Part shown: positions 16,883 to 24,927 of the stretch, in pieces
Layout of the letters: every line of letters begins with the position of its first letter
Position numbering within the stretch: position 1 is the first letter of the stretch
Source of the DNA: Pirellulales bacterium
GTDB taxonomy: Bacteria > Planctomycetota > Planctomycetia > Pirellulales > JACPPG01
Length of the DNA: 50,064 bases
Assembly (NCBI GenBank): GCA_035546535.1
Contig: DASZWQ010000144.1
Coordinates: 1 to 50,064 of the forward strand
Direction: 5' to 3'
The notes under the pieces: model-generated
Databases searched by the model: none
Seen by the model: only the letters and a program-made list of their open reading frames with translations
Told to the model about the DNA's origin: nothing
Program-made: the position numbers and the translations under genes

Positions 16883-17305
16883 GTCTACCTGTTCCTCCGA
16901 ATGGGGGGAGCGACTGCACGCCGCCCGCCAGCACCCCGGAAAAGGTCATTTTGCGCCACCCACGGCCGATGGTCAACGTCCAACCGCGAACCCTCATATC
17001 GAAGACATCCTCAAATGAGGAGAGACTTTGTGTCCGACGCCTACCACACGCCGGATACTCCTTAGGAGCCTTGCCGGCGGGTCGATTGAGAGTTTTGGCT
17101 GCGCGCCTCGCTCAGCCTTCGTTACAAAACGGCCGAATTAGGACTTGATAGGCCGTCCCCTGCTTCCAAGGACGCGGGCTCGACGTTCCCTGAAAGTCAA
17201 AGTCTCGCTATTTTTACGATCCCCTCTACGGCAGGCGGCGTAGAGACCTATTGCCCCCAGCCCGCGTACGGCGGGTCCAATTTCTCAACACGGCGGAGGT
17301 GTTCC
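16883..17305. other. Intergenic region with a structured leader before the small secreted protein
   Basis: About 420 bases between divergent hisF and the small secreted protein gene. I see no gene. Close to the plus-strand start are two hairpins: CTCTACG/CGTAGAG (17224-17230 and 17239-17245) and CCCGC/GCGGG (17261-17265 and 17271-17275). They may form a folded 5' leader. The ribosome site GGAGG lies just before the ATG at 17306. No convincing promoter hexamers were found. Confidence 0.45.
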
Positions 17306-17584
17306 ATGAAATTCGTGAAGCGTCTGTCGATCCTGTCCGGGGCAGCGTTGCTTACGCTGGGCGCCCTTTCTGTCCCGGCTGGCGCTCAGAACACGACGAG
17401 CTCATCGGTCCAGAACCAGCAGCCGCGGACCACGGCTCGCACGACGGCGCAGCAGCGCCGTAACTATCGTGCCTACTCGTACGAGCCCTCGCGCGGCGGG
17501 GACATCTCGGTGCGGGCGTCGTCACCGACCTGGCAGCGGGCCGACTCGAAGGTGAAGTTCCGCTACGGACCGGCTCCTTACTAA
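17306..17584 (+). CDS. Small secreted basic protein of unknown function
   Basis: A 92-residue product with a textbook signal peptide (residues 1-27; KRLSILSGAALLTLGALSVPAGA, cut before QN). The mature chain is about 65 residues, low in hydrophobics, rich in Arg, Tyr, Ser and Gln, and ends FRYGPAPY. No cysteines or known motif are visible. GGAGG sits seven bases before the ATG. A perfect stem-loop terminator follows 37 bases after the stop, so this is a monocistronic unit. The signal, ribosome site and terminator make it a real gene; its role, perhaps at the cell surface, cannot be inferred. Confidence 0.75.
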   Translation: MKFVKRLSILSGAALLTLGALSVPAGAQNTTSSSVQNQQPRTTARTTAQQRRNYRAYSYEPSRGGDISVRASSPTWQRADSKVKFRYGPAPY

Positions 17585-17620
17585 ACGACGAAACGCAGCG
17601 AAACTCCTGGAAAACGAAAG

Positions 17621-17650
17621 GGCCAGGCGACATTCGCCTGGCCTTTTTTT
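17621..17650 (+). terminator. Rho-independent terminator
   Basis: A perfect 10-bp stem GGCCAGGCGA/TCGCCTGGCC (17621-17630 and 17634-17643) with loop CAT is followed by seven T (17644-17650). It serves the small secreted protein gene. The A-rich stretch before it may allow weaker function for the convergent peptidase gene. Confidence 0.93.
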
Positions 17651-17687
17651 ATCTCGGTTCGGCACTGTCGAGCCAACTTAGCCTGGC

Positions 17688-18611
17688 TCATTCCATGGAA
17701 GCGACGGCCTGGCTCGGCGCCTCGCTCGTCGAGATCTCCCGCTCCACGGGCAGGCCGCGCAGATGACGCCGCCACTGCTGCTCGAGTGCCCCCACGCCGG
17801 CAATGTCATAAACCTCGCGCAGCGCCACGTCGTAGCCCTGATCGGTTGCCGTCAGCACGAACGTGACGAGTTGCTCTTTGGAACCGACGCGCATCAGAAA
17901 GTCCACGAGCGACGCGCTCTGGCCATAGAAGGCGCCCATCCGCGAGGGATGCGGATAGCTGTCGAGCGTCAAAAGCTCGGCCAGGCGGAACTCGCCGCCC
18001 GCGGCCACGGCGGCCCGCAAGTCGCGACCGTGCAAACGCTGCTTGGCGACCGGATCGGCCTGGATGGCCATACCTTCGTCAGCCCAGTGGGGAATCTGCA
18101 CGTGGGTAAAGCGGTCGGCCAGCACCACGTGGGTCATCTCATGCGGCAGGGCTTCGGTAAACCAGTCGGCACGATCGCCGCGAATGTCGATCCGCCGCAG
18201 CACCACCTGGTCTTTGTCAAAATCGATCAGCGATGAACCGGTCGTTTGCCGCGCGCCGGGCCCAACTTCCTTGATGTACCCTTCCAGCCGGCCGTGAATC
18301 ACGATCTGGCAGCGAGGGTTCCACGCCTTGCGATCCTCTTCGCAAAGCCACGACTTGCACAGCTCGGCTCGGACCTTTTCGACAGCCGCGGCCAGATCAG
18401 GACGCGACTGATAATTCGCCGGCCGGCAGATCGAGAAATTCTCGGTATCTTCGATGATCCACGAGCCCGAGCGGCGCACGGTTGGCTGGACGGCGGTCGC
18501 CGCGCATCCGGCATCGCAGGCCGCGCACCCTTCGGTTGGCGAAGCGCCGTAAGCCCGCGGGGCACAGAACAGAGAGGCCAGAACGAGCAGTCCGCAGCAG
18601 CTTCGTCGCAT
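17688..18611 (-). CDS. Exported gluzincin-type metallopeptidase (peptidase MA-like)
   Basis: A 307-residue exported protein with zinc motif HEMTH (His 157 and 161 from the chosen start) and a downstream WADEG whose Glu 179 would be the third ligand. This is the gluzincin arrangement seen in peptidase MA-like families. The start at 18611 gives a clean signal peptide (MRRSCCGLLVLASLFCAPRAYGA); an ATG at 18662 would add 17 polar residues and neither has a strong ribosome site. Several Cys in the mature N-terminus suggest disulphides. The C-terminal part is clearly related to the protein at 24928-26157, which also has HEVTH and WADEG. Substrate unknown. It lies downstream of the helicase gene on the same strand but about 340 bases away. 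Confidence 0.75.
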   Translation of the reverse strand: MRRSCCGLLVLASLFCAPRAYGASPTEGCAACDAGCAATAVQPTVRRSGSWIIEDTENFSICRPANYQSRPDLAAAVEKVRAELCKSWLCEEDRKAWNPRCQIVIHGRLEGYIKEVGPGARQTTGSSLIDFDKDQVVLRRIDIRGDRADWFTEALPHEMTHVVLADRFTHVQIPHWADEGMAIQADPVAKQRLHGRDLRAAVAAGGEFRLAELLTLDSYPHPSRMGAFYGQSASLVDFLMRVGSKEQLVTFVLTATDQGYDVALREVYDIAGVGALEQQWRRHLRGLPVEREISTSEAPSQAVASME

Positions 18612-18950
18612 CGGCGTTCCATCGGCGTCAGGGGAGTCGAACAGGCGGCTTCCTTGCTCCATCGAGCGACCACTTGACCATGGTCCTTCCTGTTCGCCCG
18701 GACGCTTAAAACAAACGCTGTGCCAGGAGGTGCAAAGGGGTACACCATGACCATTCCGATGCCATTCATGGGTAGCGACTTACGACAATCTTTTTATTTC
18801 CGGCGAGCGCCGTCCGGCGGCATAACCAGCGCTCTCTTGCCTGGGCTTTAAGCACGCTTTGCCGCGTGTTGCGACATGGGAGAGGGCGTCGAAAGGGCCT
18901 GAAAACTGCCCGAAAATCAGGGCCAGAAAACTGACGAAAACGGCCCGCGA
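18612..18950. other. Intergenic region between the helicase and peptidase genes
   Basis: About 340 bases on the promoter side of the peptidase gene. The last part may be coding if the upstream ATG at 18662 is used. I see no RNA gene, repeat or clear promoter here. Confidence 0.35.
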
Positions 18951-20933
18951 TCAAGCGTGGGCGGGAGCACGCTCGATGACCCGGCGGCAGTTAGGCAGAG
19001 AGCCCAAGAAAACCTGGCCGTACGGTTTATGAATCACCCGCGAGTCGAGGATGACGACCGTCCCCGTGTCGGACTGCGTGCGTATCAAACGGCCGAAACC
19101 CTGCTTCAGCCGCAGCGCGGCCTCGGGAAGCTGATAACTGCGGAACGGGTCGCCGCCGGCCGCTTTGATCGCTTCGGTCCGGGCTGAAAGCAGCGGGCGA
19201 TCGGGCACCGTGAACGGCAGTTTCGGGATGATCACCGTCCGCAGGGCTTCTCCCGGCACGTCGACCCCTTGCCAGAAACTGTCGGTGCCCAAGAGCACGC
19301 CGCGCGGGTCGGCCTTGAAGCGCTCGACCAGTGCCGTGCGCGAGCCGCCATCGGCTTGCGAGTAGAGCGCCAGGTTGCGAGCGGCCAGCCAGGGTGTGAG
19401 CTCGGCCGCGGCCCGGCGCAGCATGTCGTAACTGGTGAAGAGCACGAAGGCGTGACCGTCACTGCGCTCGACATAGCGCTCGATCATTGCCAGGCTCGCC
19501 CGTTCAAAGGCGTCGCGCTGCGCGTTCGGGTCGGGCATGCCGTCGACCAACACCAACTCGGCCTGGCGCTGGTAGTCGAAAGGGCTGCCCACCGACAGCG
19601 TCGGGACGCGCGTCAGCCCGACGCGCGACTTGAAGTAGTCGAACGATGATTCGTTTCCGATCGCCAGCGTGGCGCTGGTCATGATCACGCTACCGACCTT
19701 ATCGAACAATTGCTCCCGCAAGTCGGGACCGACGTCGATCGGCGCCGCGGCCAGCGACACGCGCGGGTGGCGGCCCCCGGTGACCTCGACCCAGTACACG
19801 TTGCGGTCCAGGCGTTGCTCGATCCAATCGTCGGCTTGACCGGCCAGCGCCGTCAACCGGTCGGCCGCGGCTAGAAAATCCTGCCGCTCCTCGCGCTCGA
19901 CCGCGAAATCCCCCTGGCTGCGCACCATGCGGGATAGTTTCATGAGGGCGGGGCTGAGCGGGTTCTGCACGATGCCGGGCCGCTCCACGCGGCCTCCCGA
20001 GCCGCCGTTGAAATCGCGCCACGTGCGCACCGTGTCGAAGAATTCGTCGGCCGCAAAGCGGCATTCCAGCACCTGCCGCTGGGCGTCGGCCAGTTTGCGC
20101 TCGACCAGCAGGCCCCGATTCGTGCGGTCGTTGTACAACTTGTTGAGCGCGTACTCGATATTGCCCGAGCGCAGCTCCATGCCCAGGTGGTCGCTGGCCA
20201 CGGTCTCTATGTTATGGGCTTCGTCGAAAACCACGGCGTCGTAATCAGGCAGAATGCTGGCTCCCTGGCGACGCAGCGCCAGGTCGCTGAAGAACAGGGC
20301 GTGATTCACGATCAAAATCTGGGCGCCCTGCACGCGCCGCCGTGCCTGGTAGTAAAAGCACTCGCCGTACGTCGGGCAATCGCGCCCCATGCAATTGCCG
20401 TGATCGCTTTGCGCCTCGTCCCAGACCTGGGGAAGCGGCCGATAATCAAGATCGGCGAGCGAGCCATCGGTCGTCACTTCGGACCATTTAATGAGCTTGC
20501 GCAGCGCGTCGAATTCGGCCTCTTCGCGAAAGATCGAGCCGGCGCGGCCAGCCGCGCCGCGCAACCGGCGGCGGCTCAGATAATTGTGCCGGCCCTTAAC
20601 GAGCACCGCCGAGAATTCGAGCGGGATCACGGCGTTCAGTAGCGGCAGGTCCTTCGTGATCAACTGTTCTTGCAGGCTGATCGTGTACGTCGAGATAACG
20701 ATCCGCCGGGCGATCGGCTCGTCGCCGGCGGCAGTCGCCAGAATCGCGGGCACGAGATAGGCAAAGCTCTTGCCGACGCCCGTCCCGGCTTCGACCACCA
20801 GGTGCTGTCGATTGCCAAGCGCCTGCCAGACGGCCTCGGCCATGCGCAACTGCTGCGGCCGATCTTCATAGCGCGGCAAGCGGGCCGCGATCCGTCCCTC
20901 GGGTCCCAGAATCTCGGCAGGTGTGAGGTTCAT
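18951..20933 (-). CDS. DinG/XPD-family ATP-dependent DNA helicase
   Basis: Superfamily 2 helicase of 660 residues, presumably 5'-3', acting in repair or resolution of R-loops and replication conflicts. It has the N-terminal Q-like motif RPQQLRMAEAV (25-35), Walker A EAGTGVGKS (48-56), the DEAH box VVFDEAHN (234-241) and motif VI QGFGRLIRTQSD near residue 610. Iron-sulphur cysteines Cys 181, 186 and 192 (CMGRDCPTYGEC) are present, but the position of the first ligand in E. coli DinG, within KGR.NYL(C), is Ser 120. The cluster may therefore be three-ligand or absent. It follows thiG by 45 bases on the same strand. The dinG symbol is withheld because E. coli has two members, DinG and YoaA. Confidence 0.88.
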   Translation of the reverse strand: MNLTPAEILGPEGRIAARLPRYEDRPQQLRMAEAVWQALGNRQHLVVEAGTGVGKSFAYLVPAILATAAGDEPIARRIVISTYTISLQEQLITKDLPLLNAVIPLEFSAVLVKGRHNYLSRRRLRGAAGRAGSIFREEAEFDALRKLIKWSEVTTDGSLADLDYRPLPQVWDEAQSDHGNCMGRDCPTYGECFYYQARRRVQGAQILIVNHALFFSDLALRRQGASILPDYDAVVFDEAHNIETVASDHLGMELRSGNIEYALNKLYNDRTNRGLLVERKLADAQRQVLECRFAADEFFDTVRTWRDFNGGSGGRVERPGIVQNPLSPALMKLSRMVRSQGDFAVEREERQDFLAAADRLTALAGQADDWIEQRLDRNVYWVEVTGGRHPRVSLAAAPIDVGPDLREQLFDKVGSVIMTSATLAIGNESSFDYFKSRVGLTRVPTLSVGSPFDYQRQAELVLVDGMPDPNAQRDAFERASLAMIERYVERSDGHAFVLFTSYDMLRRAAAELTPWLAARNLALYSQADGGSRTALVERFKADPRGVLLGTDSFWQGVDVPGEALRTVIIPKLPFTVPDRPLLSARTEAIKAAGGDPFRSYQLPEAALRLKQGFGRLIRTQSDTGTVVILDSRVIHKPYGQVFLGSLPNCRRVIERAPAHA

Positions 20934-20978
20934 CCGAATGCGCCGCGGGGTGCTTCCGTGCTCCGTGCGAATCGCGCC

Positions 20979-21857
20979 CTAGCGAGGCCGGGCCGGCGCG
21001 ATCGTGCCTACTTCCGGACTACTTGCCGTGGCGTACAGCTTCTTGGGAATGCGCCCAGCGAGATACGCCAGCCGACCCGCTTCGGTCGCCGCGCGCATCG
21101 CTCGGGCCATGGCCAATGGGTCAGCCGCATGCGCGATGCCGGTGTTCAAGAGCACGCCGTCCACGCCCAGTTCCATGGCGATCGTCACGTCACTGGCCGT
21201 GCCCACGCCGGCATCGACGATTACGGGATAGTCCGGGTCGCCCTCCTTGAGGTATTCCAGACAGATGCGGATGTTGTTCGGGTTGAGGATGCCCTGTCCC
21301 GAGCCGATCGGGCTGCCGGCCGGCATCACGCTCGTGGCGCCGGCCTCTTTCAGCCGCCGCGCCGTGATCGGGTCGTCAGTCGTGTAGCACAGCACCTGAA
21401 AGCCCTCGGCCACCAGCTTTTCGGTGGCAGCCACCGTGGCGATCGGGTCGGGCAACAGCGTCTTCGCGTCGCCCAGCACTTCGAGCTTGACCCAATCGGC
21501 GCCCGGGTTTTCGATCCCCAGCAGAATCTCGCGCCCCAGCCGGGCCACGCGAACGGCATCATCGGCCGAAAAGCAGCCGGCCGTGTTCGGCAACAGCACG
21601 TAGCGGCTGGTATCGATGTAATCGAGGATGTTGCGGCCGGCGGCATCGACCAGGCGCTCGCGGCGCACGGCGACCGTGATGCAATCGGTGCCCGAAAGCT
21701 CCAGGGCCTGGGCCATCAACTCATAGCTTGCGTACTTGCCGGTGCCGACGATCAGCCGGCTGGCCAGGCGATGACTGCCCAGGAGAAAACCGTCGCCCGA
21801 CGGATCTTGCTCGTCAGGCAAAGCAGGCGTGCTACTGCGCGTGGCGGTGGGGCCCAT
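20979..21857 (-). CDS. thiG: Thiazole synthase
   Basis: ThiG makes the thiazole phosphate of thiamine from deoxyxylulose phosphate, dehydroglycine and ThiS-thiocarboxylate. The 292-residue protein has [10 protein letters not shown] near residue 35, the Schiff-base lysine region [37 protein letters not shown] and [13 protein letters not shown]. The start at 21857 is fixed by GGAGGAGG eight bases upstream; a frame open to 21926 would overlap thiS. The ribosome site is formed by the last glycine codons of thiS, with only four bases between the thiS stop and this ATG, so the pair should be tightly coupled. No TPP riboswitch was recognised upstream of thiS or of the gene before it. Confidence 0.93.
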   Translation of the reverse strand: MGPTATRSSTPALPDEQDPSGDGFLLGSHRLASRLIVGTGKYASYELMAQALELSGTDCITVAVRRERLVDAAGRNILDYIDTSRYVLLPNTAGCFSADDAVRVARLGREILLGIENPGADWVKLEVLGDAKTLLPDPIATVAATEKLVAEGFQVLCYTTDDPITARRLKEAGATSVMPAGSPIGSGQGILNPNNIRICLEYLKEGDPDYPVIVDAGVGTASDVTIAMELGVDGVLLNTGIAHAADPLAMARAMRAATEAGRLAYLAGRIPKKLYATASSPEVGTIAPARPR

Positions 21858-21861
21858 TCGT

Positions 21862-22128
21862 TTATCCTCCTCCCACGAGCGAGACAATCTCCACGCGATC
21901 ACCGTCGGCGAGCACGTGTTGGGCATGCTGCCCGCGGGGGATCAGTTGCAAGTTGACTTCGACGGCGATTTGTCGCGGCGGCAGGCCAAGCTCGTCGACC
22001 AGCGCGGCCAAGGTCGTGGCCGGCCCGAGAGAGCGCGGCTCGCCGTTACAGACGATCGTTACGGCGCCAGACGAGGGTGCGCGGCTCGTCGAATTCGAGG
22101 ATGCCGGGGCAGCAGGATGCTTGGTCAC
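21862..22128 (-). CDS. thiS: Sulfur carrier protein ThiS
   Basis: Ubiquitin-fold sulphur donor for ThiG, 88 residues. The core runs from [13 protein letters not shown] to [14 protein letters not shown]; the C-terminal Gly-Gly, adenylated and thiocarboxylated in the family, is present. The N-terminus carries about 22 extra Ser/Ala/Pro residues compared with the usual 66-residue protein; no alternative start codon exists near the core, so the extension is taken as real. It lies directly before thiG, and 59 bases after the membrane-anchored gene at 22188-22706. Product of one operon with thiG. Confidence 0.9.
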   Translation of the reverse strand: MTKHPAAPASSNSTSRAPSSGAVTIVCNGEPRSLGPATTLAALVDELGLPPRQIAVEVNLQLIPRGQHAQHVLADGDRVEIVSLVGGG

Positions 22129-22187
22129 AGCGGCATTTTAGAGCCGCTGCGCGCGGGCGGTCAAGCGGCGCGAGCTGTCGTGCCGCA

Positions 22188-22706
22188 TTACTGGCCGCGG
22201 ATTGCCTGCGTGCGGAACTGCAGGACGTCGAGCCGGAAGAGTTGTCCCTTGAACTGCATCACGCTGGTCGCGAGGCCGCGCGTCCAGGGAACCGCGTAGG
22301 CCACGACGCGACCGCTGCTGGTGTCGGCGACATAGACCACCGAATTGCCGGGCTGCATCTGGCCTCCCTGGCGGCGCAGGCCCGCGCCACCGGTGACCAT
22401 CATGAACTTCGGGTTCTGATTGGCCTTCAGGCCCAGATCTTCCATGACCGAGGCTTCGAAGGCGCAGGTGAATTTGCCGGTCGTCGTGCTCAGCACGGCG
22501 CACTTCAAACTGCCCGTGATGAAATCGAGCAAGAATAGCGCTTCGAGTTCGTCATCGACCCAGCCCGTGGCGATCGAGAAGTTGTCGGTGTGGTCCGTGG
22601 CCACAGCGTGCATCGGCGCGTGAGGGAAGAATCCTCCTGCGACGAGTCCCACGACCAGCCCCACCACCAGCCACGCGACCGATTTACGGCCCAGCGACGG
22701 CGCCAT
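22188..22706 (-). CDS. Conserved-looking membrane-anchored protein of unknown function
   Basis: A 172-residue protein with one N-terminal membrane segment (SVAWLVVGLVVGLVAGGFFP, residues about 9-28) and an extracytoplasmic domain with strand-rich text: TDNFSIATGWVDDELEALF, TGKFTCAFEASV, FMMVTGGAGLRR and SVVYVADTSSGRVVAYAVPW. The last piece looks like a beta-propeller or lactonase-type blade, but only about one blade is present. The ATG at 22706 is preferred because GGGAGAGG lies six bases upstream and because it puts the membrane segment at the N-terminus; an in-frame codon at 22799 would prefix 31 polar residues. It may be co-transcribed with thiS and thiG. I do not recognise the family. Confidence 0.65.
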   Translation of the reverse strand: MAPSLGRKSVAWLVVGLVVGLVAGGFFPHAPMHAVATDHTDNFSIATGWVDDELEALFLLDFITGSLKCAVLSTTTGKFTCAFEASVMEDLGLKANQNPKFMMVTGGAGLRRQGGQMQPGNSVVYVADTSSGRVVAYAVPWTRGLATSVMQFKGQLFRLDVLQFRTQAIRGQ

Positions 22707-22944
22707 GATTGCCTCTCCCGAATAAGCGATGCGCCAGCGTTCCCTGCCGCGGCCCGCATCCCCCACTGAAGCGCATGCTACCGCGCTTGCCAAAACCACA
22801 CCAGATTGGCTTTACCGTGGGTTTTGCCCCCCGCGCGGCACTACAATCCGCCGTCACGAACGGTAAACTGTGGCGGCCAGCCCTGCCGCACGCGCGCCAG
22901 GGCCATCGTAGCGCTCGCGCACGCCCATCGCAGGAGATGCTGAC

Positions 22945-24141
22945 ATGTCGACGAACGGTCCCTTGAATCGAAAACTGCGCATGGCGCTGGTCGGAGGAGG
23001 GCAGGGGGCCTTCATCGGGCGCGTCCACTGCACCGCGGCCGTGCTGGACAATCGCGCCGCCCTGGTGGCCGGTGCCCTGTCGAGCAACCCGGAAAAAGCC
23101 AAGGCCTCGGCCCCCGATTACGACATTCCCGCGGATCGGGCCTATGGCTCGGTCCGCGAGCTGATCGAAGGCGAAAAGAAGCGCCCAGCCGACGAGCGCA
23201 TCGATTTCCTGTCGGTCGCCACGCCCAACCATACGCATTACGAGATTGCCAAGGCGGCCGTCGAGGCGGGCTTCAACGTCATTTGCGACAAGCCCATGAC
23301 GTTCGACCTGAAGCAAGCCGAGGACCTGGCCGAGACCGTGGACCGATCGGGCGTGGTGTTCGCCGTTTCGCACAACTACACCGGCTATCCACTGGTGCGC
23401 CAGGCGCGCGAAATGGTGCTGTCGGGCGAGCTGGGCGAGATCAACGCGGTGCGCTCGAATTATATCCAGGGCTGGCTGCGGACGCGCATCGAAAGCGAAT
23501 CGCAGAAGCAAGCCTCATGGCGGACCGATCCCTCGAAGAGCGGCGCGGCCGGCTGCTTCGGCGATATCGGCACGCACGCCTACAATCTGGCTCGATTTAT
23601 CACGGGCTTGTTGCCCGAGAGCATCAGCTGCAACCTGCAGACGTTCGCGCCGGGACGCAAGCTCGACGATTACGGTCACGCGGTCGTACGCTTCGAAAAT
23701 GGCGCATTGGGCACGGTCACGGCATCGCAAATCAGCCACGGCCGTGAGAACGATTTGTTCATCGAAGTCGACGGCACCAAGGGCTCGCTCGAATGGCATC
23801 AGGAAGAACCGAACAAGATGCTCTACCGCCGCAACGGCCATCCGCTGAACGTCTACACGCGCAATCCCGGCGCGCCCTTCATGAACGAAGCAGGGAATGC
23901 GGCCAGCCGCCTTCCAGGTGGGCATCCCGAAGCGTTCTTCGAAGCCTTTGCCAACGTCTATCGATTCGCCTACGACAACATGGCGCTGCGGGCGACGGGA
24001 AAAGACTTCGAGCGACGCGACACCATCTATCCCAACGTCAACGACGGCGTCGAAGGGATGTTCTTCATTCAGCAATCCGTGGCCAGCAGCCAGCAGAACG
24101 GCGCCTGGCTGCCGCTGAAACATCCGCGGGCACGGCGCTAA
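22945..24141 (+). CDS. Gfo/Idh/MocA-family NAD(P)-dependent oxidoreductase
   Basis: A 398-residue cytoplasmic dehydrogenase of the glucose-fructose oxidoreductase/inositol dehydrogenase family. It has the Rossmann nucleotide loop LVGGGQGAFIGRVH near residue 14, VATPNHTHYEIAKAA, the catalytic-lysine motif ICDKPMT near residue 115 (the EKP position) and the GDIGTHAYNLARF helix near residue 205 with the conserved His. There is no signal peptide, although many related planctomycete proteins have a Tat signal. Residues such as RTDPSKSGAAGCFGD match a subgroup annotated as dehydrogenases of unknown substrate. AGGAG lies eight bases before the ATG. A Nudix hydrolase gene follows after 25 bases. Confidence 0.9.
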   Translation: MSTNGPLNRKLRMALVGGGQGAFIGRVHCTAAVLDNRAALVAGALSSNPEKAKASAPDYDIPADRAYGSVRELIEGEKKRPADERIDFLSVATPNHTHYEIAKAAVEAGFNVICDKPMTFDLKQAEDLAETVDRSGVVFAVSHNYTGYPLVRQAREMVLSGELGEINAVRSNYIQGWLRTRIESESQKQASWRTDPSKSGAAGCFGDIGTHAYNLARFITGLLPESISCNLQTFAPGRKLDDYGHAVVRFENGALGTVTASQISHGRENDLFIEVDGTKGSLEWHQEEPNKMLYRRNGHPLNVYTRNPGAPFMNEAGNAASRLPGGHPEAFFEAFANVYRFAYDNMALRATGKDFERRDTIYPNVNDGVEGMFFIQQSVASSQQNGAWLPLKHPRARR

Positions 24142-24166
24142 ACTCCCGTCGGTTCGGAATACACGG

Positions 24167-24589
24167 ATGGACACAAATGCTCGTGCTGCGAAACCGGTGT
24201 TCGTGGCGGTGGCCGTGGTCGAAGATCGCGGCTGTTACCTGATCGGGCAACGTCCGCCGGGCGTGCCGCTGGCCGGTTTATGGGAGTTTCCCGGCGGCAA
24301 ACGGCGTCCCGGGGAATCGGCCGCGCAGGCCGCCGAACGCGAAACGCTGGAGGAAACAGGGGTCGCGGTTCGCGCGATTGGCGAGCACGAAACGGTCACG
24401 AAGACGTACGATCACGGCACGGTCGAAGTAACGTTCGTCGCCTGCCAACTCGCGGGAGAATCGCGCGAGCCGCGCGCGCCGTTTCTCTGGGTGCCGGCCG
24501 CGGAGATCGGAAACTTCGAATTCCCGGCGGCAAACCATGCGCTCGTCCGGAAGCTCGTCGCGGGCGCCTCGTCATCGTCGCCTGCCTAA
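24167..24589 (+). CDS. Nudix hydrolase (MutT-like NTP pyrophosphohydrolase)
   Basis: A 140-residue protein with a complete Nudix box from Gly 43 to about residue 66 (GKRRPGESAAQAAERETLEE, then TGV), the Mg-binding helix that hydrolyses nucleoside diphosphate derivatives. GLWEFPGGKRRPGE closely follows the MutT/(d)NTP pyrophosphohydrolase pattern, so clearing oxidised dGTP is the likely role, though Nudix substrates are hard to predict. C-terminal EFPAANHALVRKL also fits the 8-oxo-dGTP group. It follows the oxidoreductase gene closely, probably in one transcript; the pairing need not be functional. Confidence 0.88.
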   Translation: MDTNARAAKPVFVAVAVVEDRGCYLIGQRPPGVPLAGLWEFPGGKRRPGESAAQAAERETLEETGVAVRAIGEHETVTKTYDHGTVEVTFVACQLAGESREPRAPFLWVPAAEIGNFEFPAANHALVRKLVAGASSSSPA

Positions 24590-24927
24590 ACCCTCACGCA
24601 GTTGGTCGCCAGACGATCAACTCCCCAGGCCGCACACGTGCTAGCAATGCACAATTCGCGGCGCCAAGCGAAAACGGTATTGGCCGCGCGCGCCATCTTG
24701 GGTAGATTTTGCAAACTTTACAACGTTGCCTGGTGGAAGCGCGGACGTCCCGCAACGTTGATTCGCGCGTAGCAACGAAGCCACGCAAGGCTTTCGGCGC
24801 TTTTGCCCACCAGTGCATCGCGACGGCAGCGGATTTCGGCTCGCGATTTGCGTCACGGCCGACAGCCTTGCCAAGACCCAGGGATGTGGCAAGAGCTGCA
24901 ACCGCAGACCATTGAGGAGATCAGAGC
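24590..24927. other. Intergenic region before the second gluzincin gene
   Basis: About 340 bases with no supported gene. I see no terminator-like hairpin with a T-run and no clear promoter. An AGGAG site is present just before the ATG at 24928. Confidence 0.35.

Noticed and set aside
16951-17148. 65-codon frame between hisF and the small secreted protein
   Set aside because: No ribosome site, no signal or domain, and composition typical of non-coding high-GC DNA.
22129-22944. Search for a TPP riboswitch before thiS or the gene upstream
   Set aside because: None of the conserved TPP elements (CUGAGA and the paired downstream core) were seen.
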